Part shown: positions 1 through 8,681 of the stretch, piece after piece | How the letters are laid out: the number at the start of each line of letters is the position of its first letter | How positions within the stretch are numbered: position 1 is the first letter of the stretch | NCBI GenBank assembly: GCA_050176585.1 | Contig: JBFXHX010000012.1 | Span: 1 to 64,000 of the forward strand | Source: CAYYWP01 sp050176585 | GTDB lineage: Bacteria > Desulfobacterota > Binatia > HRBIN30 > CADEER01 | DNA: 64,000 nt | Direction of reading: 5' to 3' | Program-made: the position numbers and the translations under genes | Notes under the pieces: model-generated | The model's input: the letters and a program-made list of their open reading frames with translations, nothing else | Told to the model about the DNA's origin: nothing | The model's database searches: none

Positions 1-262
1 GGCCGAACACGCTGCCGCCGGTCAAGAGCACGCCGTGCACGTGGCGGGGGTCGACGCCTTTGGTGAGCTTGAAGATCTCCGTCTCGCGCGTACAGGGGGC
101 GCCACCGCGGATGGCGACGGCGCCGATCGCTCCGCGTGGGCAGAGCACCACCGTGCATCCGGTCGCGCCGATTGGATCGGTCCAGTGGCCGATCAAAACG
201 CGCCCGTCACCGCTCGCTACTAGCGCGCTCACCGCCACCACCCGATCGCGTCGCGCGGCCAT
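1..262 (-). CDS. P1-family peptidase (DmpA/NylC type), N-terminal part, cut by window edge
   Basis: The leftward frame from ATG 262 stays open to base 1 (87 codons). It reads like the N-terminus of the P1/S58 family (L-aminopeptidase D-Ala-esterase DmpA, nylon-oligomer hydrolase NylC): the segment GHWTDPIGATGCTVVL, then an Ala/Gly-rich strand, GGAPCTRET and GVLLTGGSVFG are all family-typical. Members are Ntn hydrolases that cleave themselves to release a nucleophilic Ser or Thr; that residue would lie beyond the edge and cannot be checked. No signal peptide is visible, so a cytoplasmic enzyme is likely. It diverges from the hsp20 pair; the 150 bases between them hold no promoter I can defend. 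Confidence 0.8.
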   Translation of the reverse strand, partial: MAARRDRVVAVSALVASGDGRVLIGHWTDPIGATGCTVVLCPRGAIGAVAIRGGAPCTRETEIFKLTKGVDPRHVHGVLLTGGSVFG

Positions 263-415
263 CGACGCCGCGCGGATATCCCCATCGCGCCCACGCCGGC
301 ATTCAAGCGGCTGCGTGCTCCAATGACAACCGCCCAGCTGCCATGTCTAGCGTCCGACTTAGCTTCGCCACCGCACACGGCATCGCATCCCAACCCCACA
401 CCGGCAGTTTGTAAC

Positions 416-852
416 ATGCTCGTGCAAGTTCGCCCGGCGCACCCGTCTGCCCAGATCGCGGATCTGGAGCGCGCGATCGACGGCCCGTTCCAGCGCGTAT
501 GGCGCTCCCAGTCGCCCGTTTTTCCGCGCGGCCACTCGCCGTTCGCGCTGGCGCGCGATGCCGATGGCGTGACGCTGCGCGCCGAAATCCCCGGCGTCGA
601 ACCCGACGCAATCGACGTCCGCGTGGAAGGCCGTAAGCTGGCCATGCACCCCGAACGCAAACCCGAGGCCCGCGAGGGCGGCTGTCCAGCTCGTGCGCGA
701 GCGCGCGTACGGAAGGATCGCGCATGCGTTCCAGCTGTCCGACGATCTGACGCGGACGCGTGACCGCCGAGAGCCGCACCGGAGTGCTCACCGTGCGCAT
801 ACCCAAGCGCGCCCCGGCCAGGCCGCGGCGGATCGACGTCGCGGGCGGCTGA
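416..852 (+). pseudogene. Hsp20/alpha-crystallin small heat-shock protein, two frameshifts
   Basis: The gene starts at ATG 416 and reads as an Hsp20 N-terminal arm plus the first half of the alpha-crystallin domain (LARDADGVTLRAEIPGV, EGRKLAM, ERKPEAREGG). The frame then runs out of family sequence near base 680. The next frame continues with VRERAYGRIAHAFQLSDDL, the conserved central Hsp20 block, and from about 770 the third frame supplies VTAESRTGVLTVRIPKRA and a Pro/Arg-rich tail ending at TGA 850-852. All parts of one Hsp20 are therefore present in order but spread over three frames. This is either a decayed gene or sequencing error in a GC-rich stretch. A second broken hsp20 follows 42 bases later. 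Small heat-shock proteins hold unfolded clients for refolding chaperones. Confidence 0.8.
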
Positions 853-894
853 GACTCTGCGCCCGCACGTGACGTCCATAGAGAGCCCATCACC

Positions 895-1247
895 ATGCGC
901 AACGAAGTGACCGATAAAGCCGCGGAGCGCGCGCACCGGCGAATGCCCGCCGTCGAGATCTGCGCGGACGCTAACGCCCTCTACCTCTCAGCGAAGGTTC
1001 CGGGGCTCGCCGCCACGAGCACCCGTGTGACCGTCGAGGACGGCGTCCTCACCGTGCGCGGCCGCGTGCAGCAGCCCGAACCGGCGGGGGCGGTGACGGA
1101 GTGCGCGCGCCGCTTCGCCCTGCGCGATCCGGCGCGGTACGACACCGCGCAGATCAGCGCGAATCTCCGGCACGGCGTCCTCCAGGGGTCCGGCTCCCCA
1201 AGCGAGCAGCTGCTCAGCCGCGCGACATTCCGGTGACGATGCACTGA
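895..1247 (+). pseudogene. Second Hsp20-like protein, frameshifted near the C-terminus
   Basis: From ATG 895 the frame reads PAVEICADANALYLSAKVPG, TVEDGVLTVRGR and CARRFALRDPARYDT, which is the strand pattern of an Hsp20 domain (about residues 18-95). It then departs from the family after RHGVLQ and would stop at 1236. Moving one frame over at about base 1190 gives VRLPKRAAAQPRDIPVTMH and a stop at 1245-1247, the standard Hsp20 C-terminal strand and tail with the I-x-V type motif. So a single frameshift separates the domain from its expected end. The intact product would be about 117 residues, short for the family. It pairs with the frameshifted hsp20 just upstream; tandem divergent hsp20 pairs are common and may form mixed oligomers. 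Confidence 0.75.
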
Positions 1248-1336
1248 CCGCGCGGGAAGTATGCGCAGGGTGGCGGCGATGAGCCGCCGCCCTCCCCCCT
1301 CGGGTGCGCGCCGAGGAGTGTGGTAGAGTCGTGAAT

Positions 1337-4000
1337 ATGGATGCGCCTATACCGCTCGACGCCGATCCTTCGGATACCAGCGCCTGGCTCGAATCGTTCG
1401 ATACCGTTCTCGACAGCGAGGGCCCTCAACGCGCCCGGTACCTGCTCGGCCGCTTGGTCGAGCGGGGCATCGCGGCCGGCATTGCCCAGCAATCGCCGGC
1501 GAGCACGCCATACATCAACACCATTCCCGCGTCCCAGCAGCCCGTCTACCCTGGCGACCGGCAGATCGAACGGCGCATCCGCAGCCTGATCCGCTGGAAC
1601 GCCATGGCGATGGTGGTGCGTGCGAACCGCACGTACTCCGGCCTGGGCGGCCACATCTCCACGTACGCCTCGGCCGCCACCTTGTTCGAGGTGGGGTTCG
1701 ACCATTTCTTTCTCGCCAGCCGTCCGGGTGGGCTGGCGGGCGATCACGTGTATTTCCAGGGCCACGCGTCACCGGGCGTGTACGCCCGCGCCTTCCTCGA
1801 GGGGCGGTTGTCCGCCGCCCAGCTGCATGCCTTTCGCCGGGAAATCAGCGAGCGCGGATTGCCGTCGTATCCGCACCCCTGGTTGATGCCGAACTTCTGG
1901 GAGTTCCCTACCGTCTCGATGGGACTCAGCCCGATCAGCTCGATCTACCAGGCCCGTTTCAACCGCTACCTGCGCGATCGCGGCATACACGAGACCGATG
2001 GCAGCCGCGTGTGGGCGTTCATCGGCGACGGCGAGACCGACGAGCCGGAGACGCTCGGCGCGATCACGCTGGCGGCGCGCGAGCACCTCGACAACCTGAT
2101 CTGGGTCATCAATTGCAACCTCCAGCGGCTCGACGGGCCGGTGCGCGGGAACGGCAAAATCATCCAGGAGCTGGAATCCGTGTTCCGCGGCGCCGGCTGG
2201 AACGTCATCAAGGTGATCTGGGGCGACGACTGGGACCCGCTGCTGGCGCGCGACCGCAACGGCCTGCTGGTGCAGCGCATGGGCGAGGTGCTGGACGGCC
2301 AGTACCAGAAGTACATCGTCTCCTCCGGCGACTACATTCGCCAGCACTTCTTCGGCGCGCATCCCGAGCTGTTGGCGATGGTCGCGCATCTCACCGATGC
2401 GAAGCTCCGCAAGCTGCGGCGCGGCGGCCACGACCCCGAAAAGGTCTATGCCGCCTATCGCGCCGCCGTCGCGCACCGCAGTTCGCCCACCGTGGTGCTG
2501 GCCAAAACCATCAAGGGCTATGGGCTCGGCGAGGCGGGCGAGGGCCGCAACGTCACGCATCAGCAGAAAAAGCTGAACGAGAAGGAGCTGCGCGAGTTCC
2601 GCGATCGGTTCGGCATCCCGGTGGCGGATCGCGACCTGCTCGAAACACCCTTTTATCGCCCGCCGGACGACAGCGAGGAGATCGAGTACCTGCTCGAGCG
2701 CCGCCGTCAGCTCGGCGGGTTCCTGCCGAACCGCCGCGTGCGCGCCACCCCGCTCTCGCCGCTCCCGCTCGAGTGGTTCCGCGAGTTCCTCGACGGCACC
2801 GGCGAGCGCGAGGTGGCCACCACGATGGCCCTGGTGCGCCTGCTCCAGCACCTGATGAACGACAAGACGATCGGCCGGCTCATCGTACCGATCGTGCCGG
2901 ACGAGGCGCGCACCTTCGGCATGGACGCACTGTTTCGCAAGTTCGGCATCTACTCGCACCTCGGCCAGCGCTACGAACCGGCCGACTCCGATGTCGTGCT
3001 CTACTATCGCGAGGCCACGGACGGGCAGCTGCTCGAGGAGGGCATCACCGAAGCCGGCGCGATGGCCTCCTTCATCGCGGCGGGCACCTCGTATGCCACC
3101 CATGGCGTGACGGCGATCCCGTTCTTCTTCTTCTACTCGATGTTCGGCTTCCAGCGGGTCGGCGATCTGATTTGGCAGAACGCCGACGCGCGCGGCCGCG
3201 GATTTCTGGTCGGCGCCACAGCCGGGCGGACGACCCTGGCCGGCGAAGGCCTGCAGCACCAGGACGGACACAGCCACCTGCTCGCCAGCGTCGTGCCGAC
3301 GGTGCACGCCTACGATGCGGCGTTCGCGTACGAGTTGGCGGTCATCGTCCAGGACGGCCTGCGCCGCATGCACACCGAGGGCGAGGACTGCACGTACTAC
3401 CTGACCGTCTACAACGAGACATACCCCATGCCGCCCATGCCCGCGGGCGCCGCCGAGGGCATCCGCCGCGGGTTGTACAAATTCAAGCCGTCGGCGCGGG
3501 AGGACGGCCCGCGCGTGCACCTCTTCGGCAGCGGCCCCATCCTGCGCGAGGTGCTGAAGGCACAGGCGCTGCTGGCAGAGCGCGGCGTCGCCGCCGACGT
3601 GTGGAGCGTCACCAGCTACAGCGAGCTGCGCCGCGACGCGCTGGTGTGCGAGCGCTGGAACCGCCTGCATCCGAGCGCCGAAGCCCGGGTGCCGTACATC
3701 ACCAGCCAGCTCGCGGATGAGCCGTGGCCGGTGATCGCCGCCAGCGACTACATGAAGGCCGTTCCCGACCAGGTCGCGCGCTTCGTGCCGAACGGCATCG
3801 TCCCGCTCGGCACCGACGGATTCGGCCGCAGCGACACGCGCGACGCGCTGCGCCGCTTCTTCGAGGTCGATGCCGCCGCGATTACGGTCGCAACGCTGTC
3901 GGAGCTCGCCCGCCGCGGCGAGATGCCGGTCGAAGCGGTGGAGAAAGCGATCGCCGAGCTCGAGGTCGACGCGGAAGCGGCCGACCCGGCGACGCGCTGA
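1337..4000 (+). CDS. aceE: Pyruvate dehydrogenase E1 component, homodimeric type
   Basis: The 887-residue product matches single-chain (alpha2) pyruvate dehydrogenase E1, which decarboxylates pyruvate with thiamine diphosphate and acetylates the lipoyl group of E2, feeding acetyl-CoA to the TCA cycle. The N-terminal region has the conserved NAMAMVVRAN and GLGGHISTYAS blocks. The ThDP/Mg motif is GDGETDEPETLGAI, followed by NLIWVINCNLQRLDGPVRG (about residues 230-275). The central transketolase domain has FFFFYSMFGFQR and AGRTTLAGEGLQHQDGHS. Length fits the family. ATG 1337 is chosen because the sequence aligns as M-D-A-P from there; GTG 1331 and an upstream in-frame codon at 1304 are possible. 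No E2 or E3 gene follows; the next genes run toward it on the other strand. Confidence 0.97.
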   Translation: MDAPIPLDADPSDTSAWLESFDTVLDSEGPQRARYLLGRLVERGIAAGIAQQSPASTPYINTIPASQQPVYPGDRQIERRIRSLIRWNAMAMVVRANRTYSGLGGHISTYASAATLFEVGFDHFFLASRPGGLAGDHVYFQGHASPGVYARAFLEGRLSAAQLHAFRREISERGLPSYPHPWLMPNFWEFPTVSMGLSPISSIYQARFNRYLRDRGIHETDGSRVWAFIGDGETDEPETLGAITLAAREHLDNLIWVINCNLQRLDGPVRGNGKIIQELESVFRGAGWNVIKVIWGDDWDPLLARDRNGLLVQRMGEVLDGQYQKYIVSSGDYIRQHFFGAHPELLAMVAHLTDAKLRKLRRGGHDPEKVYAAYRAAVAHRSSPTVVLAKTIKGYGLGEAGEGRNVTHQQKKLNEKELREFRDRFGIPVADRDLLETPFYRPPDDSEEIEYLLERRRQLGGFLPNRRVRATPLSPLPLEWFREFLDGTGEREVATTMALVRLLQHLMNDKTIGRLIVPIVPDEARTFGMDALFRKFGIYSHLGQRYEPADSDVVLYYREATDGQLLEEGITEAGAMASFIAAGTSYATHGVTAIPFFFFYSMFGFQRVGDLIWQNADARGRGFLVGATAGRTTLAGEGLQHQDGHSHLLASVVPTVHAYDAAFAYELAVIVQDGLRRMHTEGEDCTYYLTVYNETYPMPPMPAGAAEGIRRGLYKFKPSAREDGPRVHLFGSGPILREVLKAQALLAERGVAADVWSVTSYSELRRDALVCERWNRLHPSAEARVPYITSQLADEPWPVIAASDYMKAVPDQVARFVPNGIVPLGTDGFGRSDTRDALRRFFEVDAAAITVATLSELARRGEMPVEAVEKAIAELEVDAEAADPATR

Positions 4001-4037
4001 GCGCCCCCTGTAGCCGCCGGACCTGCGCCAGCCCCCG

Positions 4038-4056
4038 GCCCCGTTCCAATGGGGGC
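4038..4056. terminator. Possible bidirectional terminator between aceE and batD-batE
   Basis: A short GC stem (GCCCC at 4038-4042 with GGGGC at 4052-4056) is followed by ATTT in the gap between two convergent genes. The stem is only 5 bp and the T-run is weak, so this is tentative. Confidence 0.25.
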
Positions 4057-4072
4057 ATTTCAACGCGAAGGC

Positions 4073-6595
4073 TCAATCGAGCAGCTCGACCGCGTCCGCG
4101 GGTAGCCAGCCGCGCCGGCCGTCCGCGCGGCGCACTTGCAACCAGCCGTTGCGGGTCTCGAGCACGTCGACGCCCGCGCCCGGGGTGACGATGAAATGCT
4201 CGGTACCCGTCGCCGAGGGCTCGAAGCGCGCCGGGAGGTCTTCGTTCGCAATCACCACTGCGCGTGAGGCGGACTCGATCTCGACCATACGCCGCCCGAA
4301 GCTCAGCCCGATCGCGAGTGCCAACACACTCGCCGCCGCGGCGACATAGCCCAGCGCGCCTCCGCGCCTGCGCCCGACCGCGTAGCGCAGGGCCAGCGCG
4401 GCCCACAAGGCGAGCCACGCGATCAGGAAAGCCGACGCCAACTCCGCGCCGGTCGCACGCGCCGCAAGCGGCGCGATGATGCGCCGCCAGAGCGGCGCCG
4501 CCGGCTCCTCCAGTTGGGCCTGCTCGCGGGCGAAGCTCAGGTTGGCGGCGACATCGGGATCGCGCGGAAGGAGGCGCGCGGCGCGCTCGTAGTTGGCGAG
4601 ACCGCGACCGAGCTCGCCGTTCTTCATGTACGCATTGCCGAGGTTGAAGAACAGCGCGCCGCTCTCCCAGCCAGCGTCGCGCACCGCCTCGTACGCCCGC
4701 ACCGCGTCCGCGTAGCGGCCGTCCGCGTACGCCTGATTGCCGGCGAAGAACTCCGCTTCCGGCGGGGCTTCGGCGTACGCGCGCGCGCCGAGCGCCGTCG
4801 CCAAGGCGACGCCCACAGCGAGGCGGCCGAGATTGCGCGACAACCCGCGCGCGCGCTCGAGCCCATCGACGATCTCCAGGGCGAGCGCGAGCGCCGCGTC
4901 GCGTCCGGTGCTGGTATTGCCGCCGGCGTAGCGGGCCTGCTCGATGAGCGCGAAGAAGCGCCGCGTGCGTTCGCAGAGCGCCTCTGCGGTGCCGTTCTGG
5001 CTCAGGCGGGCGATCACCGTGTCGCGCTCGACCGCCCCGGGCGGCAGGTCCAGCCGCGCGGCCAAATAGGTCGCGACCGCGCTCGACAGATCGTCGTAGA
5101 ACCTCTCCGAGCCGGTGGAGGCGGCGCGCATCGCCGCGAGCGCGCGCCGGGCCTCGCGCGCCGCCGCGCGACGTCGCGCCAGGCGCGGATCGGCCGCGAT
5201 GCGAGCGCGCCGGCGCGCGAACCCGACGACGGCCAGGAAACCCAGCGGCGGTGCGGCGACGGCCGCGGCGAGCCAACCGCCGCGGTACCAGCGCTCGCCG
5301 CGCTGGAACGTGCCGGGCGCGTCCTTGATGTAGACGAGATCGCGGCCGAGCGGTGCGTCGGCCTCGGCCCGCGGCGGCAGTTCCGGCTGCGCATCGAGGA
5401 CCTGCGCCTTGCCGGCCGCACCGGGGCGCACCTCAATCGGCGTCGGCCCGCGCTCGATGACCTGGTAGGCGCGCTGCTCGGGGTCGAAGAAGGTGAAGCG
5501 CAGGGCCGGAATTTCGCGCACGTCGGCGCTCTTCGGTATGACCACCTGCTCGAAGACGCGACGGTCCGCGCCGTCCTCTCCGCGCACCGGCTGCGGATCG
5601 TAGCGGCGGAAGCGGTCGTCGGCGGGTACCGCTGGCGCGGTCACCGCGGCGAGGTTGCCGACCCCGGCGATCTCCGTGCGCAGCGTGATGGGGTCGCCCG
5701 CTTCGAGCTCGGTCGGTTGCGCGGAGAGCGTGAACGTGAAGCGCCCCACCGCGCCGCTGAAGTCCTTCGGCTGCCCTTCCTCGGGGAGCGGCAGCACGTC
5801 GAGCTGCACCGGCTTCGCGACCACTTCGAGCTTTTGCCAGTCGCCGCCGAAAAATTGATCGAACAACGACGCGCTCTGCGTCATCGCCGTCATCGCCATC
5901 GTGGTATGCAGCTCGATCGTCCCCGGCTGGATCGGTGTCAGCGTCGTGCGCATGCGCAGCGCGGTGTAGCGCCGGCCATTGATCACTTCGCTCCCCTGGT
6001 CGGGCTCAGGGAACTTGTCGACGGTTACGCCCTCGGCGTGGATCACCGGAAACTCCACGTCGCGGACGCGCACGTCGCCCGCGTAGAGCGTCACCCCCAC
6101 CTCGACGCGCTCGCCGACGTAGATCTCCGAACGCGCCGGCTGGACCACCATCCACATCGACTGCGGATTGCCCGCCAGCTGTGGGTGCTGGCGAGGCCCC
6201 GCCGCCGGCCCCACGCGCATCGCGATCGGCACGGTCTCGTACCGCTCACCACCCACCTCGACGGCAAAAGGCCCGAGCGTGAACTCCCCTTGCCGCTCGC
6301 CAACCAGCCGGAACCGGTGGGTCACGCGCGCCGATATCTTGCCGTTCACGAACGACACCTCGGTCGACGGACCGGCGTATTGCACCTGGAAGCTGTTTGG
6401 CTCCACCACCGGGACCGGAGCATTCTGCGCACCTTCGATCGCGATCGAGAGCAGGAAGGGCTCGCCCACTGCGACCTGGCGGGCATTCACGCTGGCGCTG
6501 ACCGAGACAGGCTCGGCTGCCGGGCTGGCGTGGACGCCCAGCACGAGCAGTAGCGCGAAGATGGCGCCGGCGGCTGCAGTGCGCGTCGAAGCCAT
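4073..6595 (-). CDS. BatD-BatE fusion: BatD-family protein with TPR and SH3-like C-terminus
   Basis: This 840-residue protein starts with a signal peptide (cleavage near ASPA, residues 24-27). The N-terminal half is a BatD (oxygen-tolerance) region with repeated Ig-like strands, including GEPFLLSIAIEGA, FRLVGERQGEFTLGP and VEVGVTLYAGDV. A membrane helix lies near 440-460. Then comes a cytoplasmic helical part (FYDDLSSAVATYLAARLDL), a short TPR stretch at about 610-690 (AYADGRYADAVRAYEAV, FFNLGNAYMKNGELG), two more helices at about 710-765, and a terminal SH3-like domain at about 780-840 (VIVTPGAGVDVLETRNGWLQ). The TPR and SH3 parts correspond to BatE, separate in the Bacteroides aerotolerance operon. 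It is the last gene of the leftward operon, 6 bases after batB-batC. Function is inferred from family only: envelope stress or aerotolerance. Confidence 0.85.
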   Translation of the reverse strand: MASTRTAAAGAIFALLLVLGVHASPAAEPVSVSASVNARQVAVGEPFLLSIAIEGAQNAPVPVVEPNSFQVQYAGPSTEVSFVNGKISARVTHRFRLVGERQGEFTLGPFAVEVGGERYETVPIAMRVGPAAGPRQHPQLAGNPQSMWMVVQPARSEIYVGERVEVGVTLYAGDVRVRDVEFPVIHAEGVTVDKFPEPDQGSEVINGRRYTALRMRTTLTPIQPGTIELHTTMAMTAMTQSASLFDQFFGGDWQKLEVVAKPVQLDVLPLPEEGQPKDFSGAVGRFTFTLSAQPTELEAGDPITLRTEIAGVGNLAAVTAPAVPADDRFRRYDPQPVRGEDGADRRVFEQVVIPKSADVREIPALRFTFFDPEQRAYQVIERGPTPIEVRPGAAGKAQVLDAQPELPPRAEADAPLGRDLVYIKDAPGTFQRGERWYRGGWLAAAVAAPPLGFLAVVGFARRRARIAADPRLARRRAAAREARRALAAMRAASTGSERFYDDLSSAVATYLAARLDLPPGAVERDTVIARLSQNGTAEALCERTRRFFALIEQARYAGGNTSTGRDAALALALEIVDGLERARGLSRNLGRLAVGVALATALGARAYAEAPPEAEFFAGNQAYADGRYADAVRAYEAVRDAGWESGALFFNLGNAYMKNGELGRGLANYERAARLLPRDPDVAANLSFAREQAQLEEPAAPLWRRIIAPLAARATGAELASAFLIAWLALWAALALRYAVGRRRGGALGYVAAAASVLALAIGLSFGRRMVEIESASRAVVIANEDLPARFEPSATGTEHFIVTPGAGVDVLETRNGWLQVRRADGRRGWLPADAVELLD

Positions 6596-6601
6596 GTTCG
6601 C

Positions 6602-8626
6602 TCACCAGTCCTGCGCCGGATCGCCGACGCCGGCAGCTCCCACCGGCCGCTCGATGTCCAGCGGACTCAGCTCCTCGTTGCGGGCGGTGTCGAGCACCGC
6701 TCGCGCCGCTCGTTCTTCCGGGCTGCGCGGCGCCGCTTCCACTGCGGTTCCCCCGCCCGGCGACCCCTCCTTCGCGTCCGCGTCGCTGGGCTCGGCTGGA
6801 GCCGGCTGCTGCCGAGCCTGTTCCGATGGCGGCTGCTCCTGCTCGTCGGACGCTGGCTGGGGTGGAGGCTCAGCACCGGGCTGTTCTTCGCTCCGCGGCT
6901 CCGATTCCCGCTGCCCCTCGCGCGGCTGCGGTTCCGCTTGTGCCTGCTGCTCCGGCTGCCCGCCCTGCTGCTGCTCCTCTGCCTCTTGCTGCTGGTCCTG
7001 CTGTTGGGCTTGCTGCTGATCGCGCTGCTGCTGTTGCTCCTGTTGCTGTTGCTGTTCTTCGTCGCCCTGCTGTTGTTGCTGCTGCTCTTGCTGCTGTTGT
7101 TTCGCCTGATCCTCGAGCTTCTGCTTGAGCTCGGCGATCTTCCGCTCGACGAACTCGTGGTTGAACTTCGCGTCGGTATCATCCGGGTCGGCGACCATCG
7201 CGCGCTTGTAATCCGCGAGCGCCGCCTCCCAACTGGCCAGCGCCGCCTGCGCATCGCTCTGCTCGGCGCTCGCGCCGAGCCTATAGCGCGCGTTCCCGGC
7301 GTTGTACGCCGCGCGGGCGATCCAGGTGGGCTCGCCACTCGCCGCCACCTTCTCGAACGTCTGAATGGCATCGGCGTACTTCTCTTGCTTGTAGAGCGCG
7401 GTAGCCAGGTTAAACTGCAGCTCGACCGAGCCCGGGGCATCGATCAGACCCTCGCCATACTGGCTAGCGGCGGCCTCGTACTGTCGGTCCGCATAGAGTT
7501 GATTCCCGTGCGAAGCGTGATCCGCGGGCGGGTCGAGCCAGCCGACCAGGAGCGGGAGACAGAGCACGAGCGCGAGGGCCGCGGCGGTTTGTGCGCGCAC
7601 CGGCAGAAAGCGCCGCCAGCCGTTTGCCCGCCCGGTCCGCGCCTCGCGGCGCAGCGGCACCAGCGATTCGAGGACCAGCGCGAGCAACGCGACCGCCAGC
7701 GGCAGCTGGAAGCGCTCTTCGTATCGGCGCTCGAGCGCGCTCGCGACCTCGCGGCGCTCCATGGTCGCGATGTGGTCGCGGAACACCTCGTCCAAGCCGA
7801 GCGACGGCCCGAGGCCCTGCACATAGGCGCCGCCGGTCGCCAGCGCGATCTCCTTGAGCGGCGTATCGTTGAGCCGCGACTTGACCACGCGTCCGCCGCG
7901 ATCCTTGACGAACCCATCGGCGCCGAGTGGGAGCAACTCCCCCTGGCTCGTGCCGATGCCAACGGTGAAGATTTTCACGCTGCGCTCGGCGGCGCGCGCG
8001 GCGGCCGCTTTGACGTCGCCCTCGTGATCCTCGCCGTCGGTGATCAGGATCAGCGCTTCGTATCGGCCTTGCCGGGCCTCGAACCCCTCCAGGCTCGCGT
8101 CGATTGCGCGTGCCAGCGCCGTACCGCCGCGCGGAATGATGCCGACTGCGAGCGAGTGGAGCGAGCGCCCGAATGCCGCGTAGTCGAGCGTCAGCGGGCA
8201 CTCGAGGAATGCGGTGCCAGCGAACGCGACCAGCCCGACCCGATCGCCCTGCAGCAGCGGCAGCAGGTCGAGGACGGCGAGCTTCGCGCGCTCTAGGCGG
8301 TTCGGTTTCACATCCGTCGCCAGCATGCTGCGCGAGGTGTCCAGAGCCACGATAAGATCGATGCCCTCGCGCTTCATCTGCTGCCAGTGGAAGCCCCACT
8401 TGGGACCGGCGAGCGCCAGCGCGATCAACACCAGCGCCGCGACCCGCAGCGCCGCCCGCCACCACGGCCGGCGGCCGTCGAGATCGGGGGTCAGGCGCGC
8501 GACCAGCGCCGCTTCGGCAAACGCCGCCAGCGCAGCGGCGCGCCGGCGCAAGAGCACCACGAGCAGCGCGCCGAGGGCGAGTACGGCTGGAATCAGCCAG
8601 AAGAAGTGCGGGTCCCGCCAGTGCAT
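6602..8626 (-). CDS. BatB-BatC fusion: VWA membrane protein with TPRs and Gln-rich tail
   Basis: The product (674 residues from ATG 8626; TTG 8638 is an alternative) has two N-terminal membrane helices, then a von Willebrand A domain. Its MIDAS is DTSRSM at about residue 95, and ILITDGEDHEGD gives the later metal-site strand. Further helices near 315-360 close the BatB part. A TPR region follows at about 360-480 (HGNQLYADRQYEAAASQYGEG, FNLATALYKQEKYADAI), equivalent to BatC. The C-terminal 180 residues are low complexity, dominated by Gln, Glu and Pro, with Gln runs around residues 505-557. MIDAS-type VWA proteins are typical partners of MoxR AAA+ ATPases, and moxR is in this operon. In Bacteroides, BatB and BatC are separate chains. 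Confidence 0.88.
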   Translation of the reverse strand: MHWRDPHFFWLIPAVLALGALLVVLLRRRAAALAAFAEAALVARLTPDLDGRRPWWRAALRVAALVLIALALAGPKWGFHWQQMKREGIDLIVALDTSRSMLATDVKPNRLERAKLAVLDLLPLLQGDRVGLVAFAGTAFLECPLTLDYAAFGRSLHSLAVGIIPRGGTALARAIDASLEGFEARQGRYEALILITDGEDHEGDVKAAAARAAERSVKIFTVGIGTSQGELLPLGADGFVKDRGGRVVKSRLNDTPLKEIALATGGAYVQGLGPSLGLDEVFRDHIATMERREVASALERRYEERFQLPLAVALLALVLESLVPLRREARTGRANGWRRFLPVRAQTAAALALVLCLPLLVGWLDPPADHASHGNQLYADRQYEAAASQYGEGLIDAPGSVELQFNLATALYKQEKYADAIQTFEKVAASGEPTWIARAAYNAGNARYRLGASAEQSDAQAALASWEAALADYKRAMVADPDDTDAKFNHEFVERKIAELKQKLEDQAKQQQQEQQQQQQGDEEQQQQQEQQQQRDQQQAQQQDQQQEAEEQQQGGQPEQQAQAEPQPREGQRESEPRSEEQPGAEPPPQPASDEQEQPPSEQARQQPAPAEPSDADAKEGSPGGGTAVEAAPRSPEERAARAVLDTARNEELSPLDIERPVGAAGVGDPAQDW

Positions 8627-8681
8627 CAGCGCCGCCAACCCTGCGGGCCCGATGGCGAGGAGCGGTGAGCTCGAACGATAT

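Noticed and set aside
1769..4063. 764-codon open frame antisense to aceE
   Set aside because: It lies opposite a fully conserved enzyme; the composition is Arg/Ala/His-rich with no family motif. High GC keeps such frames open.
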